Assembly (NCBI GenBank): GCA_028023455.1 | Contig: JAQFVV010006310.1 | Location: 2,048,001 to 2,112,000, forward strand | Direction of reading: 5' to 3' | Length of the DNA: 64,000 nt | DNA from: Epiperipatus broadwayi | Taxonomy: Eukaryota; Onychophora; Udeonychophora; Euonychophora; Peripatidae | Shown here: positions 11,390 to 24,419 of the stretch, one piece after another | How positions within the stretch are numbered: the stretch's first letter is position 1 | Layout of the letters: every line of letters starts with the position of its first letter | Notes under the pieces: generated by a model | Told to the model about the DNA's origin: nothing | The model's input: the letters and a program-made list of their open reading frames with translations, nothing else | The model's database searches: none | Made by a program: the position numbers and the translations under genes

Positions 11390-14054
11390 TCAATGCCTTG
11401 CCTTCATAAAAATATATTGGTAGAAAAGATCATTGTATTTACAAATTTAAATATATTTTGTTTCCATCTTCAACTCTAATATTCATGTTATGGTTTGTGA
11501 AGGTATGTCCTATCTGAAAATTATGTCTGTACTTGAACATAATTTTTTTTCTTCATTTGATTAAGTTATTAGTTCAAGAATGTATTAATATAACATGAGT
11601 ATTATACAAAATAGAAGTGATCATTTACAGAATCATATTCAATGATAGTATTTGCTCTACTTTTTTATAATGAAAGATATTTCATTTAATTATTTATAAT
11701 TTAAGGACTGAATTTGCCAGGTCCAAAATTTCTTCATCTAAACATTATTACTGCAAGAATTTTTTGGTTTATGGTTCTAATGGTGATGAATATATTTTTG
11801 TAACTTCAGATTCCCCCCCCCCTCCGATTAACAAGATTACTGACAAAATATCAGAATTACTTTAATATTTTTATGTTATGCAAGTCAACATTTTTTGGCT
11901 AATATTTTTGGTCATTCCTAATAACTGGATGAGTGCTTTTAGAGTTTCTCTTTTTCTATAGATTTATTCTGAATTATCTTGTCATTTATTATATTTAATA
12001 TAGTATATGAGAATAGTTTATGATTTCTTTCTCCCACACTAATATGAATAGCTTCACTATTGATATGGTTGAGACCAAATGTTGTTAACATGATCATATG
12101 TTGCTGCTTCCCAATAAAATATTAATTATAAGGCATTAAATAATAAAAAAAAGCATGGCAAAATAGAAATAAGATAATAAAAATAAATATATATATATTC
12201 AAATTCTTGTTATAAAAGTTGTAAGAAGATAAGTGAAAGTCAAGATATAGGGGAAAAATACATCTAACTTTGATCAATGATAAGAAATGTATTAGTAAAT
12301 TAAACTTTTAAAATTTCAACTATTAATTTTTTGCCACACTAATGGGATATTTTTTTACTGTTTTATTTCTTAATGAAAAAAGGAATTACATTATGTATTT
12401 ATAATTTTGAAAAAATATATTAAAAGCATAAATTCAAAAAATGAAAGTAATTTGAAAACAAAATATAAACTTTGCAAATAGAAAAAAAAGAATAAATAGA
12501 AATAAATAAATAATCAAAAACAGAAAATATTTTAGTCTTCATGTAAAAAATATATTTTATGTTAATGTTATTCTACAGTAAATCTTTATGTTTAAGGTAA
12601 ATTAAGGGTAAAAATATTCAGTAAAATATAAAAATCAATTTCTAATTTTAAAAAAGTAATAGAAATTTACTGACAGTAAGTGTTTTCTATTTGATGACAG
12701 TAAATTTTTAGTTGACTAATTTTCTGCTAAAATCTAATACCTTTAAATAAAATTTAAATGCAAATACTAAACATTTATTAAAAAATAAATATTTAATAAT
12801 TTTATAAACAAATTATTAATAAATAATGAAATAAATTATTTTTAAATATATTTTTAAGTTTATATAATGTCAACAAAAATAATCTTGCACAAGTTACTTT
12901 ATTCTCAATAGAGAATTCTGTAATTTCTTGAAATACAGTTGAACCATAATATCTGACATATTTTGTTCCATGCCTTCTTGCATACATTGTATACCATGTA
13001 TAGCAGCTCATGTATTTTGATACAACAAAATACATTTTGTTCACAGAACTTTATATATCCACTACTTTTCAATATGCACACACACATATATACATATATA
13101 ATACAATATTTTTATTTATGTAATATGTACATGTAAATTAATATTATAATAGAAACAAAATTTAAAAAATAATAATGTAGTTATTAATAATAAATAGAAA
13201 GAGCACATTTACTTTTATATTTCTGTGCAAATGTTCATTCATCTGTATTAACTCAAGAAAAAAAAAACATATTGTGATATATTTTTATTTTTGAAAATAA
13301 AATGAATAGCAAAATATCAGACTTTTATTACAATTAAACATGTTCTGAGGGGTATTCCTTTTTTCAATCATGTTTTACCCCTGTGAAAATGGAATGGACC
13401 TTAACAGTCATTTTTATGTTTTTAATTCTATATAAACTTTAGAATCTATGCAATCACTCTTATTTTTATTATCCATTTTAGGTTATCTGTTAAACTCTTC
13501 AAATTTTAAGATTTCTGATATAATATTAAAATATTTTATAATTTCTTTTTTTCTGTCACTACTAAATTGATAGTTTAACCATTCACTATCAGCTTCCCCT
13601 CTTTTTTGAAATATTCTAATGAGAACTTTGCTCATATTTGCAATATTTTATTTTTTACAATTCGTTTTTCTATATCATACACTGATAATCTTTATATTAT
13701 TTATTACAAACATAAGCTTACAAATGAAAACCATTCTTAAAGTTAATATTTGAGCTTTGCAAAATAGAAAAATAAATTACTAAAATGAACATGAAATGTT
13801 AATAATGGTTTTTTTTATTGGTTTATAATCTTTATCTATTCATAAAAGTATTGAATAAAATATTCCTTATTTGAATTCCATTTTAAAAATAGAAATGCAT
13901 TTTAACTGAAACATTACAAAAAAAAATGCTTTAAAATAAAAATTACATTTTAATTAAAATTTCACAAAAATGTTTTTTACTGGCATTAAAAACAAATTCT
14001 ATTTTTATTGTAAATATGTTTTTCCAACTTGTCTTCTTAATAATAGAGATAATT
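11390..14054. other. AT-rich DNA, no gene recognised
   Basis: A C-homopolymer lies at 11813-11822 and small (TA)n or (CA)n tracts near 12187 and 13079-13100. The short minus-strand frames near 12802-13087 have no motif and no codon-like composition. Confidence 0.5.
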
Positions 14055-14064
14055 ATATATATAT

Positions 14065-16198
14065 TGTAACAATCCGGAGATTGACTTAAACGTATCTCCA
14101 CTACAGGGTGCCATCTAGGCATTTAAACCTAGAAAAATTTATAGAGTAGGCAGATACATAAGTCCCAAAAAAAAATATTTTGTATCCGGTCATTAGCCCA
14201 TGTCACTAGCTCAGTGGAATAGCAGAGATTTAATAATATAATATAAGAGTATATATAAAAAAAGAATAAAATAAGCCACTGCCAATAATTAACACACAAA
14301 CATTTATTTATGCACATATATATAAGATTGAAAATTGTTTTAGTATCAGTTTACATTTTAATATCTAACATTATTTTTAACTTTACTTTGAATTTTAATT
14401 TACATTTTAATTTCTATTATATTATAAGTTTACATTTTAATTAAGTTCGCACAGATGGGATTATAAAAGCTTGTTTTAATATGTTGGGTATAGATTGGTT
14501 GCATAGATTTCAATGGTTAAAAACATTTCAAAATAAACATAAACGATCAAAATATAAAATCATTGATACTGACAATTGCAGAGGGAAATTTATAAGTAAC
14601 CCAATAGTATTCACCATAAGATACTTGCATTGTCACCAATAACTTAAAAGACATCCGAATAAATACATTTTAGATACTCACCGTGAGGTAACATTATTTA
14701 TTGAATGTCTATATATTTTGATCGAATATGAAATCCAAAACATAATTAACCGATAACGAATCCATGCAAACATCTATAAACAACTTAAATTTAATGCATT
14801 TTTATTTAGTGTCGAGTATGAATAGACTACATAGATTTGCATTTGAAAATAAACATTCTATCCCTATTTAACCTTAGGCTAAAATTCATAGTCAAACTGG
14901 CATCAATTCATCTGATATATTGATGTATTCAATGTAATAAAATATGGCAGCACAAAAAGGTAAGAGAAGAAATTGCCTCTCTTCAGATAGGAATATTACA
15001 TCTATCTGTGAAGAAGAGCAATAAAACAAAAAACTCCATAGGAAGGAACTGCGGTATTTGACTTATAATTACTTCCATAGGCAAATGGAAGTGTGCAGCG
15101 TATGAAGCGATTCTTCCCATAGTGAATCAATATTACATCTACTAATCACACCAATATATCCAATCCATTGACCCAATTCAACTATGACACAAATAACCTA
15201 AGATTACCCTCCCCTAATATAACTTTACAAATCTATACAGCCATTCACGCCCGACTTAAGTTTAACATTTATATAATTTAATTTATCGCACAGCAAAAAT
15301 CATAATAAAACTTAAAGAACAAAAAAAAATATAAATGGAAATGATTTTACATAAATAAATAAAAAATACATCAAATAACATTATTAATAAAGAATTTAGT
15401 TTGGTCAGATAGGATTCTATTTGTATTATTTACTAAAAGGTTTAGAATTTAGAGTTCTATGTTTTCAAATGAAAATAAAGTTCTTACGATTTTAAAAGGT
15501 CCATAATTTGTAGTTGTTTGTAATTCTGAATGGGAATTCCCATGCCGTACTGAAGATATTTGTTTTGTTAGCCGTTGTTTTTATCCATCCAGAGGTTTTT
15601 GCTTTAACTGGTCCTCAATGAAGAAAACGATGTTTCACTCCCTTTTCTTTAACAGCTGAAGGAATTGAAAGTGCGTCTTTCAATCCCTTCACCTCCAACT
15701 CCGTACTAATACATATAGTCACATCGTAATAATAATTAATTAATAATTTTCAAACTTGTCCTTTTATATTAATTTGAAGGATCCAATCGACGTTATGTCA
15801 TGATGATGATATGGTCCTTTCACTGAGGTCCGATTCCATTGTTTTTCATTCATTGGCTATTTGTTTCTATTGTTTTCCTATCTGACCGATGTTTTTACAT
15901 TTAAATGCCCAAGGCTAGTTTACATTTAACTAATTAAAACAATCATTTCCATTTCTGATTAATTAATGTGTTTTCAAACTTAAAGATATATTTTTATCTT
16001 TAAATCTCTACTGAAAATTTAGTTTTAAAACACTTTTTCTTTAATAAAGTTTTCGTTTAATATTTTTTTTTCTGTGCGATTTATATATACGAGTTTAAGA
16101 TGATATTTAATTTCAATTTTTAATTCTTAAAGAAAATTTTTAAATGCGAACATGTTTAATAATAAAAAAACAATGTAACGTCATCTGTGCTTGTGACA
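14065..16198. mobile_element. Probable solo LTR (2.1 kb) in a (TA)n tract
   Basis: The segment starts TGTAACAATCCGG directly after an ATATATATAT tract and ends GCTTGTGACA directly before another ATATATATAT tract. It thus has the TG...CA ends of an LTR with a TA-type target on both sides. No coding capacity was seen inside. Its composition differs from the flanks in having more GC-containing blocks. The next unit (16209) begins immediately after the right-hand TA tract, so two LTR-like units abut. Strand is not assigned because both ends are compatible with either orientation. No second copy is present in the window, so the call rests on the ends alone. Confidence 0.5.
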
Positions 16199-16208
16199 AT
16201 ATATATAT

Positions 16209-19200
16209 TGTAACCTTCCCCGCTCCATATAATAATACCCACCACATGCTAAGAATATACTAACTATTCCGGATTTTCTTTACTTATTTATTTCCGGTCA
16301 ATAATAATTAACATTAATAATAATTCCGGATTCTCTAACTCAGTCTATCAACTATATTATTATGATTTAAATAAAACAATCACTAGCTCAGAACTTTATA
16401 AACACAGTTATGTCTGTGAAATGAATCAACATAAACATCTTTTATTATTCCCATGAGACCTGGAGCAATGACAAAGGAACAAGCCGAGAGATCATTGAGA
16501 TACTATCCCAATGGCATAAGAACACTATCCTAAATAATTGACTAATAGCATTCCTACGACTTTTAAAACTTTTATCATATCTTAATATTTTTAAAACAAA
16601 TTCTAGCTCACATAAATAAATTAATTAAATAAAATAGAGTTAAATTAATCAAATCATATCAAATCAAATAGATAAATCAATAAGTAAATAAATAACTAAA
16701 TCTCAGGTTCATAAATTGTAATTAAAACTGATTTCATATTGCCATAGTAAACTATGATAAGGGAATTTTATGTCATAGTTCACTACGTAACGAATAACTA
16801 ATTAATAAGAACAATGACAATAATAAAATAATATAATCTTCTTTTCTTTCTAGATGTATTAAATATTTTCGTGGTAACATTTATTAATCTGATAATCAAA
16901 AGTTATGTGGTAACGTTCGCATATATTTTACTTAAATATTGTGGCAATCAACCCATGACCAATACCTGTTCTACTTATACTTCTTTCATTTTATTATGTA
17001 AATAAAACAAAATAAATTATTAAAATTTCTAATATTTATTATCCTGTGCAAAATCATAAACATGTTTAATTATAAACGTGCGTTGTGATTTCATGCATTT
17101 CATGTGTAGGAAAAACAACAACCAAGACACAAAGCTTACTAATAAAATTTTATAACATTTTATTAACATTATAACAAATAACACTTTGTACATTATTTAC
17201 AGCGGATATCCCTATTTACTTATCACAAACTTTTATTTATACCCGTTGATGTCTTAACATTATTATTATCGAATTTTATTTTACCCTTTTACCATTAATA
17301 ATTACAAAAGTATTTTACAATATTATTATTATTGGATACATGTTTTGAGCTTAGCTGAATACACAAAATTTCTATCCATTAAACTTTTCTATTTGACATT
17401 ATGTCCTTATAATTTCAAAATTATATTTCTATAAGATCTTTACTGTTATGTAAAGTTATACAAAAATTACAAAATTATACTTATTCTTGTTAGTATGGAA
17501 TCCTACAGAATTTAATCCTTATGATATTTTCATGTTCCTTTTATTATCAATCATAATATAATTACTGATAAAATTTTGATCCCATCCTTAACTTTATATA
17601 GCAATTAACATTATCCACACACTATGTACAAATACACATTTTTGTTATACATTTCTTTAACTCATTTTCCAAATAAACATGCAATCTCTTTTACTAAATC
17701 TCACGTACAATATTTTAAAATCTTATTATTGTTTTAAAACTTAATTCTAAGGTTTTTTTTTTCTTTAAAATTATATCAGTTTAGCAATTGGCTTTAAAAT
17801 TATATCATATGATTCTTCATCTTTTATAATACTTATACTTTCACTTTGGACTTATACAATTCTACTTTACTCTAGTAAATAACTATTCTTACATAACTAC
17901 TATCTAACTTCCTTTCTATCTTATGTATCATTTCTATAAAATTATCTCCCTGACGATGTATTTTCATGAAATCAAGATAGCGAAGATATAGATGCGTTGG
18001 ATCAAAATAAACAAGATATTATCCTTTATAAAACTTTGACAATCATGGCACAGTGAATTTAAGGACGCCCTAGAGGAGTGACTTTTATCTGTCTATCTGC
18101 CTCTAGTATTGGAAGGATGCTAAAGCTATTTCTTCAGCTTCATCACATCAGAAAGTTTCAAAGATATGTAAAAACACTGTCCAGAATATATGTGCTCAGT
18201 TGTAGGGCGAAGTTATCTACACTGAAGTCACACAAATAATTATGATCCACATATTTCATTCCTTATAGTTTAATAAAACATCCTCTTGGTTTCCTTTGAC
18301 ATCAGTACTCCCAAGTCACTATCTGATTGATTTCTTCAGATTCATCTCTTCATTACATCGACAAATTCTCTGTCTACCTTGCTAATAATAATAAAATTCA
18401 TTTTTATTTAACTATACAGCTATTCTTAAGAAAATTCTTTACTATACTTCTCGTATATTTCTATCTCTACTGTTCTAAACTATTTGAATATTTTCAATAT
18501 AAAACTCAAAAGAATCACATAATTAATATGCTACTTATTATTAATCATTTTTAGATTATTTATTGCATGCACATTTTAAAATTTTACTACTCTCTTAAAT
18601 ATATGTTTGATGTTGGATAAATGTGTACTTATAACTTTTAACATCTTTCATACTTCATTCATTAATAGATGACCTATAAAAAAATATATATTACATACTA
18701 CCAATAATATTAAAATTACCAACGATCTCTATCCTCTGGATCGTATTTGTAAACTTCTCCATTCCAGGACTTCTAGTAGGTATTTAAAATTTTCCATACA
18801 CACATTTTTATTTATACTAATATTTCTCTCATTCCATTAGCTCGTATATTTAAATATAATTATTATAAAATTTATGTTTATATGTTTCCCTAAGCTAATT
18901 CAAATTTTATACTTTAAATACAATAAAAAAAATAATTAAAACTATATTTACGATACAGCTTTGTTGGACTCGCTTGGAAAATCGTTCATTGCAAAGCTAA
19001 ATAAAAAAAATTATATTTTATTTTCTTCAGTCACTTAATGTTCTAATTTAAACTTTTAATTCTGTTTATTAATTCTTCTTGGACGATGATCCTTAATCTT
19101 CTTCATATTTTTCCACTTATTCATGAGATCTCCTTTACATAGTCTGCTAGCTTTTTCCCCCGCGCGCTTGGTTTTCCTCGATGCATCTTGTAATCTTATT

Positions 19201-20782
19201 TTAAAAATTCAATAAATTTTTCTTTATTTCCCTGGATCCATTTTCCTCATTTTAGTGATTAATTATATCTGTTTAAAATAATATTCTTTCCATTCAATAT
19301 CTTTTCCTTTTTTTTCTATGATGAGATAAAAATGTTAGGTTCCTCTTAGTAAGTTCATATAGCACTTTATACAGGACTATGGCTTTTCTTCTATTTTTAA
19401 TTTAGAAACTATATTTTAAATAATGTTTTTCCTTTAATATAACATACTTTTCTTCCTCATTCTTTTTCTATATACTTGAACGCTTATTATGATTTTTCTC
19501 ATAGAGAAATATGACTTAGTTTTAAATACTTATAAAACAAATGTTCGTCATAAGATTCTCTCGATAGCAAATAGTTTCTTTCTTATATTTTCACACAGCT
19601 TTTCCTTTGTATTTTTCCAAGTTATAGGATTTAATTTCTGGTTGAGCACAAATAATACAAAACTTATACAATTTTCACTCATTTTTCTTTCAATAATTAT
19701 TTCAATTATTATTCTTGGTATTTCCATTTTATTGTAGGCTGAATGGTCAAATTTGATTAAATCCACTGGTAAGATCACGTAGAAATTAGCAAATCATCTT
19801 TCTGGATACAAAATTATATTATCTGTTCAAGACTAACTTTAGAATAATTATTAATTTATAAATTTATATTACTTTTTTCAGCTTCGATGTTACAAGCAAT
19901 TCAAAAAGGTTACCTTCCTCTTCAACTTTCACATTCCATCTCCCGCTTCTGTCTATCTTAGATTTTTTTCTTGCCAATTTAAATCCGTTGATTGGTCAAT
20001 ATTTGTTTTTAGCGCGAACAATATTAGTCATTCTATTTTGGATGATAAATTGTACTTTTTAAATAAATATTTATGACGTAATGTCTGGAATATTACTTTA
20101 ACTTAATATTATTAAATTTAATCATAGTTTGATAAAATTATTATTTGATCTTTAAAATAATTATTAAGACAATCTATAATATTTTAAACTTTAATTTTTA
20201 TGATAGATGACAATTATATCTAGTTTTAAATTCACAAACTTTATTATTATTTACCAAGTGTGTGTGTGCGTGAAAGCATGTAATATACGATCACGTGTCT
20301 ATTAACTTTACAAAAATGATCTTTTATTTATGTCTCGGTTTAAATTACCAAAACTAATGTACTTTCTAAAATTTTGAAAAATAAATTGAAACTTATAGGA
20401 CTAAATATAATTCTCACCATCCCGAAGCTTATTAATAAAAAATATACCTTATTAATTTTGACTAATTATAATATTACCTTTCATTTATTTAATCTGTTAA
20501 TTCTAAATATTATATTCCAATTGTTACTATAATTTTAACTATCTATAGCTGTGTTATTTTGTATGGCCAGCTTTCACAACCATAAGCAATGATATTAAAA
20601 CTTTATTTAACTGTTTACTTTTTAAAATACTTTATTATACTGTTATCTGTTAGGTATTTTAGCTTAAAATTGTATTACAAATCTATTATTACTTTTATAT
20701 CACTTAAATATAACTTAAAATTTAAAATTTTTTTTCATAATTGACCTTTCTACCCTACCTATGATCTACAGACAAGGGCACA
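16209..20782. mobile_element. Putative very long (4.6 kb) LTR or non-coding LTR-type element
   Basis: It begins TGTAACCTTCCCCGCTCC after (TA)n and ends AGACAAGGGCACA before a 14-base (TA)n tract, beyond which element 1 begins. The TG...CA ends and TA flanks match the other LTR units here. No direct repeat was spotted inside, and no frame longer than about 80 codons has recognisable content. It therefore looks like one very long solo LTR rather than a full element. It could instead be several older insertions whose outer ends happen to fit. There is a microsatellite-like GT stretch near 20261. Confidence 0.35.
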
Positions 20783-20796
20783 ATATATATATATAT

Positions 20797-22670
20797 TGCG
20801 ATATCTACATATAATATAGTCTCGCATGTATATATATTATTGATCCTCAATAATAATAATAAAGAAAAAAGGGTTTCGTTAAAAGAAATAGAAAACCAAT
20901 AAAAAAAAAAAAGAAGTTACTCAGTTTTAATATGTAATTATTCAAAACTATGTGAAAGTCGTGAAAGGGTTAAAATGAAAAAAAAAAAGTTAGTTAAAAG
21001 GATTCTAAAAACTTATTTTAAAAGAAATTAGAAAAAACTAAATAAAGATTGAAGATTAGAAAGGAAAGGGGAGGGGTGTATAATGAACGCGTCTCTTTCT
21101 TTCTTTGTTAAATAAGAAAATCACGTATCAAAAGAATGAAAGAAAATAATTGTAATTGTAAAATTAAAAATGTAAAACTTGTACCAAATTTCCAGATAGA
21201 TTGGTACAAGATAAAGTAATGTAAAGGAATGTTGCAATTAGTAACATTCAATATTTTAAATGTATCAAAAGAATGAAAGAAAATAATTGTAATTATAAAA
21301 TTGAAAAATGTAAAACTAGTACAAAAAATTCCAGATAGATTGGTACAAGATAAAGAATGAAAAGGAATGATGCAATTAGTAACATTCTATAGAACAATAG
21401 CAGAGGAATAAGCAGAGCTGATTTAGAAGTAACTGGTTGTGTTTTCTTTTGCTGGCTAAAACTTAACATAAAAAAAATAATAGAAGGGAAGAAACCGTCT
21501 AGAGAATAGCGAGGACGTATTATTCAAATGTTAACGAACTTAGTTGGGTACGCTAACATGGAGGGCTAGTGGCGAATAACGGGCGTTTGCTCGGTCTATC
21601 TCCGTCCAACCATTCGCTCACTACCTATAACATCTAAAATGCTGCCGATAAGAGACCGCCGTTATGGAACCAGATCTGCCTGAAGATTCGTAATAGGATA
21701 TTTAAAGAGATGAATACATACTGAAATTCGGAATTAGAAAGAAATCAAACCCACGCCAAAAGATTATAAACTCTCACTCCACTAACTGGGACGTCGGAAA
21801 AGCGAGCAACCATCTCTGCAAAAGAAGGGAAATTTTTCCCACTCGATGGTTGATCCTTCATTGAGGACTCCATACCTAGGTAACTATTATTAATACATGC
21901 ATGTCAGAATTAATTTGTGAACAAAGAAATCAGTCAGAAACTAAAACTATTAAAATTTGCGCAATACTTCGGACAAATATAATTAAAAGAACTTATGATT
22001 TTACTATAATAATGTATAAGAAAGTAACAATTGGGTTACGCTAGTTTATTTAAGGTTTAATTTGAATTATATTCTTTACTATTTTATTTATGTGTATATT
22101 ATGTTGGTGTGTGATAGGTATATGTGTGTTTTATGATTTTATTATGTCATTAGAAATAACGAATTGCAAAATTAAAAGTTTATTTATAAAAGGAAGTAAA
22201 TAGTCATTTGCGTTTTTCTTTTCTTTACCAAGCGAATAAATATTTAGAGTGAATTAAATCTAGGTCATTCGAGCTAACAAGTTTATTAAGTGAGGAGTAA
22301 TAATAATAAAGCAATCGAAATGGATAAATAAGTCCTTTCGTATCGTAAATAAAGGGAAAGAAGGAAGGGCTATAATTGATATTCCTGCTGTACCGTGATA
22401 ATTCCGGGAATAAATTTATAAATATTCCAAGCGCTGGGCAGAACAAATTATTCGATTCAAATAATTTGCCCAGCAGAGAAGAAGCGTTTAATTGGGAAAT
22501 ATAATGCTGGGATGATATTTTATATTATGTCAGTGTTCAATTAAGAATATATACTCAATTTTGGGGTGTATATTGGCTTCTTGCTTGTGGTAATCATCAT
22601 CGGTGGTGAAACGGTCGATCACATAATTATAAGTGCGGCTGGTGTTTAACCGAACGGTGGTTGTATTACA
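20797..22670 (+). repeat. Element 1 5' LTR (1874 bp)
   Basis: The LTR starts TGCGATATCTACATA and ends GGTTGTATTACA. By eye it differs from the 3' LTR only in two homopolymer lengths (A12 versus A15 near 20901, A8 versus A7 near 21470) and one substitution (G at 22297, A at 26690). It contains an imperfect tandem duplication with a 137-bp period (starting 21127 and 21264). Its most GC-rich block is 21540-21680. A stem-loop lies at 22433-22474, with GCTGGGC pairing with GCCCAGC. Promoter and poly-A positions could not be fixed. Confidence 0.93.
22433..22474. promoter_or_regulatory. Stem-loop in element 1 LTR
   Basis: GCTGGGC pairs with GCCCAGC and AAATTATT with AATAATTT, with a five-base bulge on the left arm. 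The same structure is in the 3' LTR at 26826-26867. It lies about 200 bases before the LTR end, so it could sit in the R/U5 leader of the transcript; that placement is inference. Confidence 0.5.
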
Positions 22671-22673
22671 TTT

Positions 22674-22691
22674 TGGGGGCCAGTCCGTTGG
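22674..22691 (+). promoter_or_regulatory. Element 1 primer-binding site (tRNA-Pro-like)
   Basis: TGGGGGCCAGTCCGTTGG begins three bases after the 5' LTR. It starts with the obligatory TGG (complement of the tRNA CCA end). It resembles the tRNA-Pro PBS of gammaretroviruses (TGGGGGCTCGTCCGGGAT) at 14 of 18 positions. This position primes minus-strand DNA synthesis. Confidence 0.75.
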
Positions 22692-23306
22692 ATTTTATCA
22701 CATTCAAAGTAAAAAATCAGATTGAATTAAATTATAGCGCCCTGATTAAAATAGATCTACACATATGTGATCTATACAGCAAGGTTAAATAAAGTCAAAC
22801 AATCGGAAAATCGAATTTAGACTGAGAAATATTTTATATAAAAAAAAAAAAAAAAAAAGAAAAGGAAGAAAAAAATTTTTTTTTAAAAACAAATGGGTTT
22901 TGTTTCAAATTAAGAATTTAAATGTGTTGCTACAGTAGAATAGACCGGGGATTTAGATAAAAATAGAGAGCAATAATAAAAGATCGCTTGGTGAGAGAGA
23001 AAAGTGGGGCAAAAGACAACTGAATTTTATGAAAGAGAGAAAGAGACGGGGTAAGATTTTCTAGGCACGATCTACATTATATAAATAAAAAAAAAAAAGA
23101 GGGGAAAGATTTTATTATTTGAATAATAAAAGTTTGTAAGTTTAAGGGGATCTTTAAAGCAGCATAAACAAGTGAGTTAATGAATGAAGACGGGGAAGTC
23201 CAGCAAACGTACCTAATATGAAATAGAATTAATAAAACAGTATTGCATTTAATAATAGTTGGAATAAAATAATTACTCGGTAAGTGATAATATTTATTTG
23301 GAATCA
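22692..23306 (+). other. Element 1 leader, no gene
   Basis: The leader between the PBS and the ORF is about 615 bases long and A-rich, with A runs near 22841-22858 and 23089-23098. It may contain a packaging signal, but nothing specific can be shown. Confidence 0.5.
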
Positions 23307-24419
23307 ATGCAAACGAGATCGAAAGCAAAAATGGACGATCAAGTTGAAACAAAAAAAATTACCAGTGAAGAACAAACGGAATTATCCGGAGAAACAGATA
23401 GTGAAAGAGAAATAGAAACCAATAGTGAAAATGAAATTGAAATTAATAATGATAAACAAGATCAGAAAGTTAATATAGAAAATTATAATTTAATGAAAAT
23501 GTTGGAGAAAATGGTGGAGGACCAGCGGCATTTTATAAAGGAGATAAAGGAAAGAGATGAGCAGAGAGATGAAATAAATAAGAAAATGATAGAAAATCAG
23601 CAACAGTTTATGAAGGAATTAAAGGAAGATAATAAGAAAATGATAGACGAGTGGCAAAAACAGTTGATTGACAAATTTGATATAAAAAATGAAGAGTTGA
23701 GTAAAAGGGTCGAACAAACCTCAAATCAGATTTCTGTCACGAATGAAAGGCTGAACGGACAGGCTGAATTACTCGAAAATTTAGAGCAGCGACTCACGGG
23801 AAATGTACATAATTTAGAACAAGAGGTTGTGATGAAAGTAGAGGGAAGGGTGGCACATATAGAGGATAAAATAGAAACTGTGTGTCGAGAAGTAGAGAAG
23901 TTTAAAGTAGAGCAGGGAAAGAAATTGGAGGAGATAAAACAGGAAAATGAAAAAATTGTAGATGATGTACATATAGATGTAAACCAGCTAGCCGTAATAG
24001 TAGAGAAGCGGGGGTCTACAGGTTTTGAACCCATTCGTCTACACTTTGGGAAAAATATTCCTTGCCCATTTGACATTAGGTTACCTGTGGGAACCAGAGC
24101 AATAAACAGAAGAAGGGATGCAGAACAAGCACGCAGCCAGATGAGGAAAATGGGTGAGATAAGACAACAAAGAGTAAAGGGCAGGGAGAATCAGTTCAGA
24201 ATAGGGGATGAAGTCATGGTAAGAGTGCATCCTGTGAGTCATCCGGAGCGAAATCTATTCAAGAAATTCCAACCTATTTATGAGGGGCCATACACTATAA
24301 GAAAACGATATGGGAATAATGCTTTTGTTGTGGGTCAAGGGGTTGAAGAAAAGGGAACATACAATGCTCGGTCTTTAAGGCTATTCCGGAAAAAGAAAGA
24401 ACCTCCAGATAGAAACTAA
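23307..24419 (+). CDS. Gag-like coiled coil fused to integrase C-terminal domain (370 aa)
   Basis: The first ATG is at 23307 (MQTRSKAKMDD), a start common in gypsy Gag proteins; an upstream in-frame TTG at 23298 is not a likely eukaryotic start. Residues 1-55 are acidic and polar. Residues about 60-230 are charged and heptad-like (EKMVEDQRHFIKEIKER, LENLEQRL), predicting a long coiled coil. From about residue 236 the sequence changes abruptly to GSTGFEPIRLHFGK, as found after the last catalytic Glu of a gypsy integrase. It continues with FRIGDEVMVRV and FKKFQPIYEGPYTIRKR, the SH3-like C-terminal domain and GPY motif. Everything from the gag C-terminus through the integrase core is missing, yet the frame is open across the junction. 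It may bind Gag particles and integration complexes of an autonomous relative; that role is inferred. Confidence 0.85.
   Translation: MQTRSKAKMDDQVETKKITSEEQTELSGETDSEREIETNSENEIEINNDKQDQKVNIENYNLMKMLEKMVEDQRHFIKEIKERDEQRDEINKKMIENQQQFMKELKEDNKKMIDEWQKQLIDKFDIKNEELSKRVEQTSNQISVTNERLNGQAELLENLEQRLTGNVHNLEQEVVMKVEGRVAHIEDKIETVCREVEKFKVEQGKKLEEIKQENEKIVDDVHIDVNQLAVIVEKRGSTGFEPIRLHFGKNIPCPFDIRLPVGTRAINRRRDAEQARSQMRKMGEIRQQRVKGRENQFRIGDEVMVRVHPVSHPERNLFKKFQPIYEGPYTIRKRYGNNAFVVGQGVEEKGTYNARSLRLFRKKKEPPDRN

Noticed and set aside
14065-20782. One 6.7-kb element made of both LTR-like units
   Set aside because: The two units share no direct repeat that I could see, and a TA tract with new TG/CA ends separates them at 16199-16208.
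22225-22446. 73-codon minus frame in both element 1 LTRs (also 26618-26839)
   Set aside because: No domain, antisense, and identical only because the LTRs are identical.
23298-23306. Upstream start for the element 1 ORF at 23298
   Set aside because: The codon is TTG; the first ATG in frame is at 23307 and gives the common MQTRS start.
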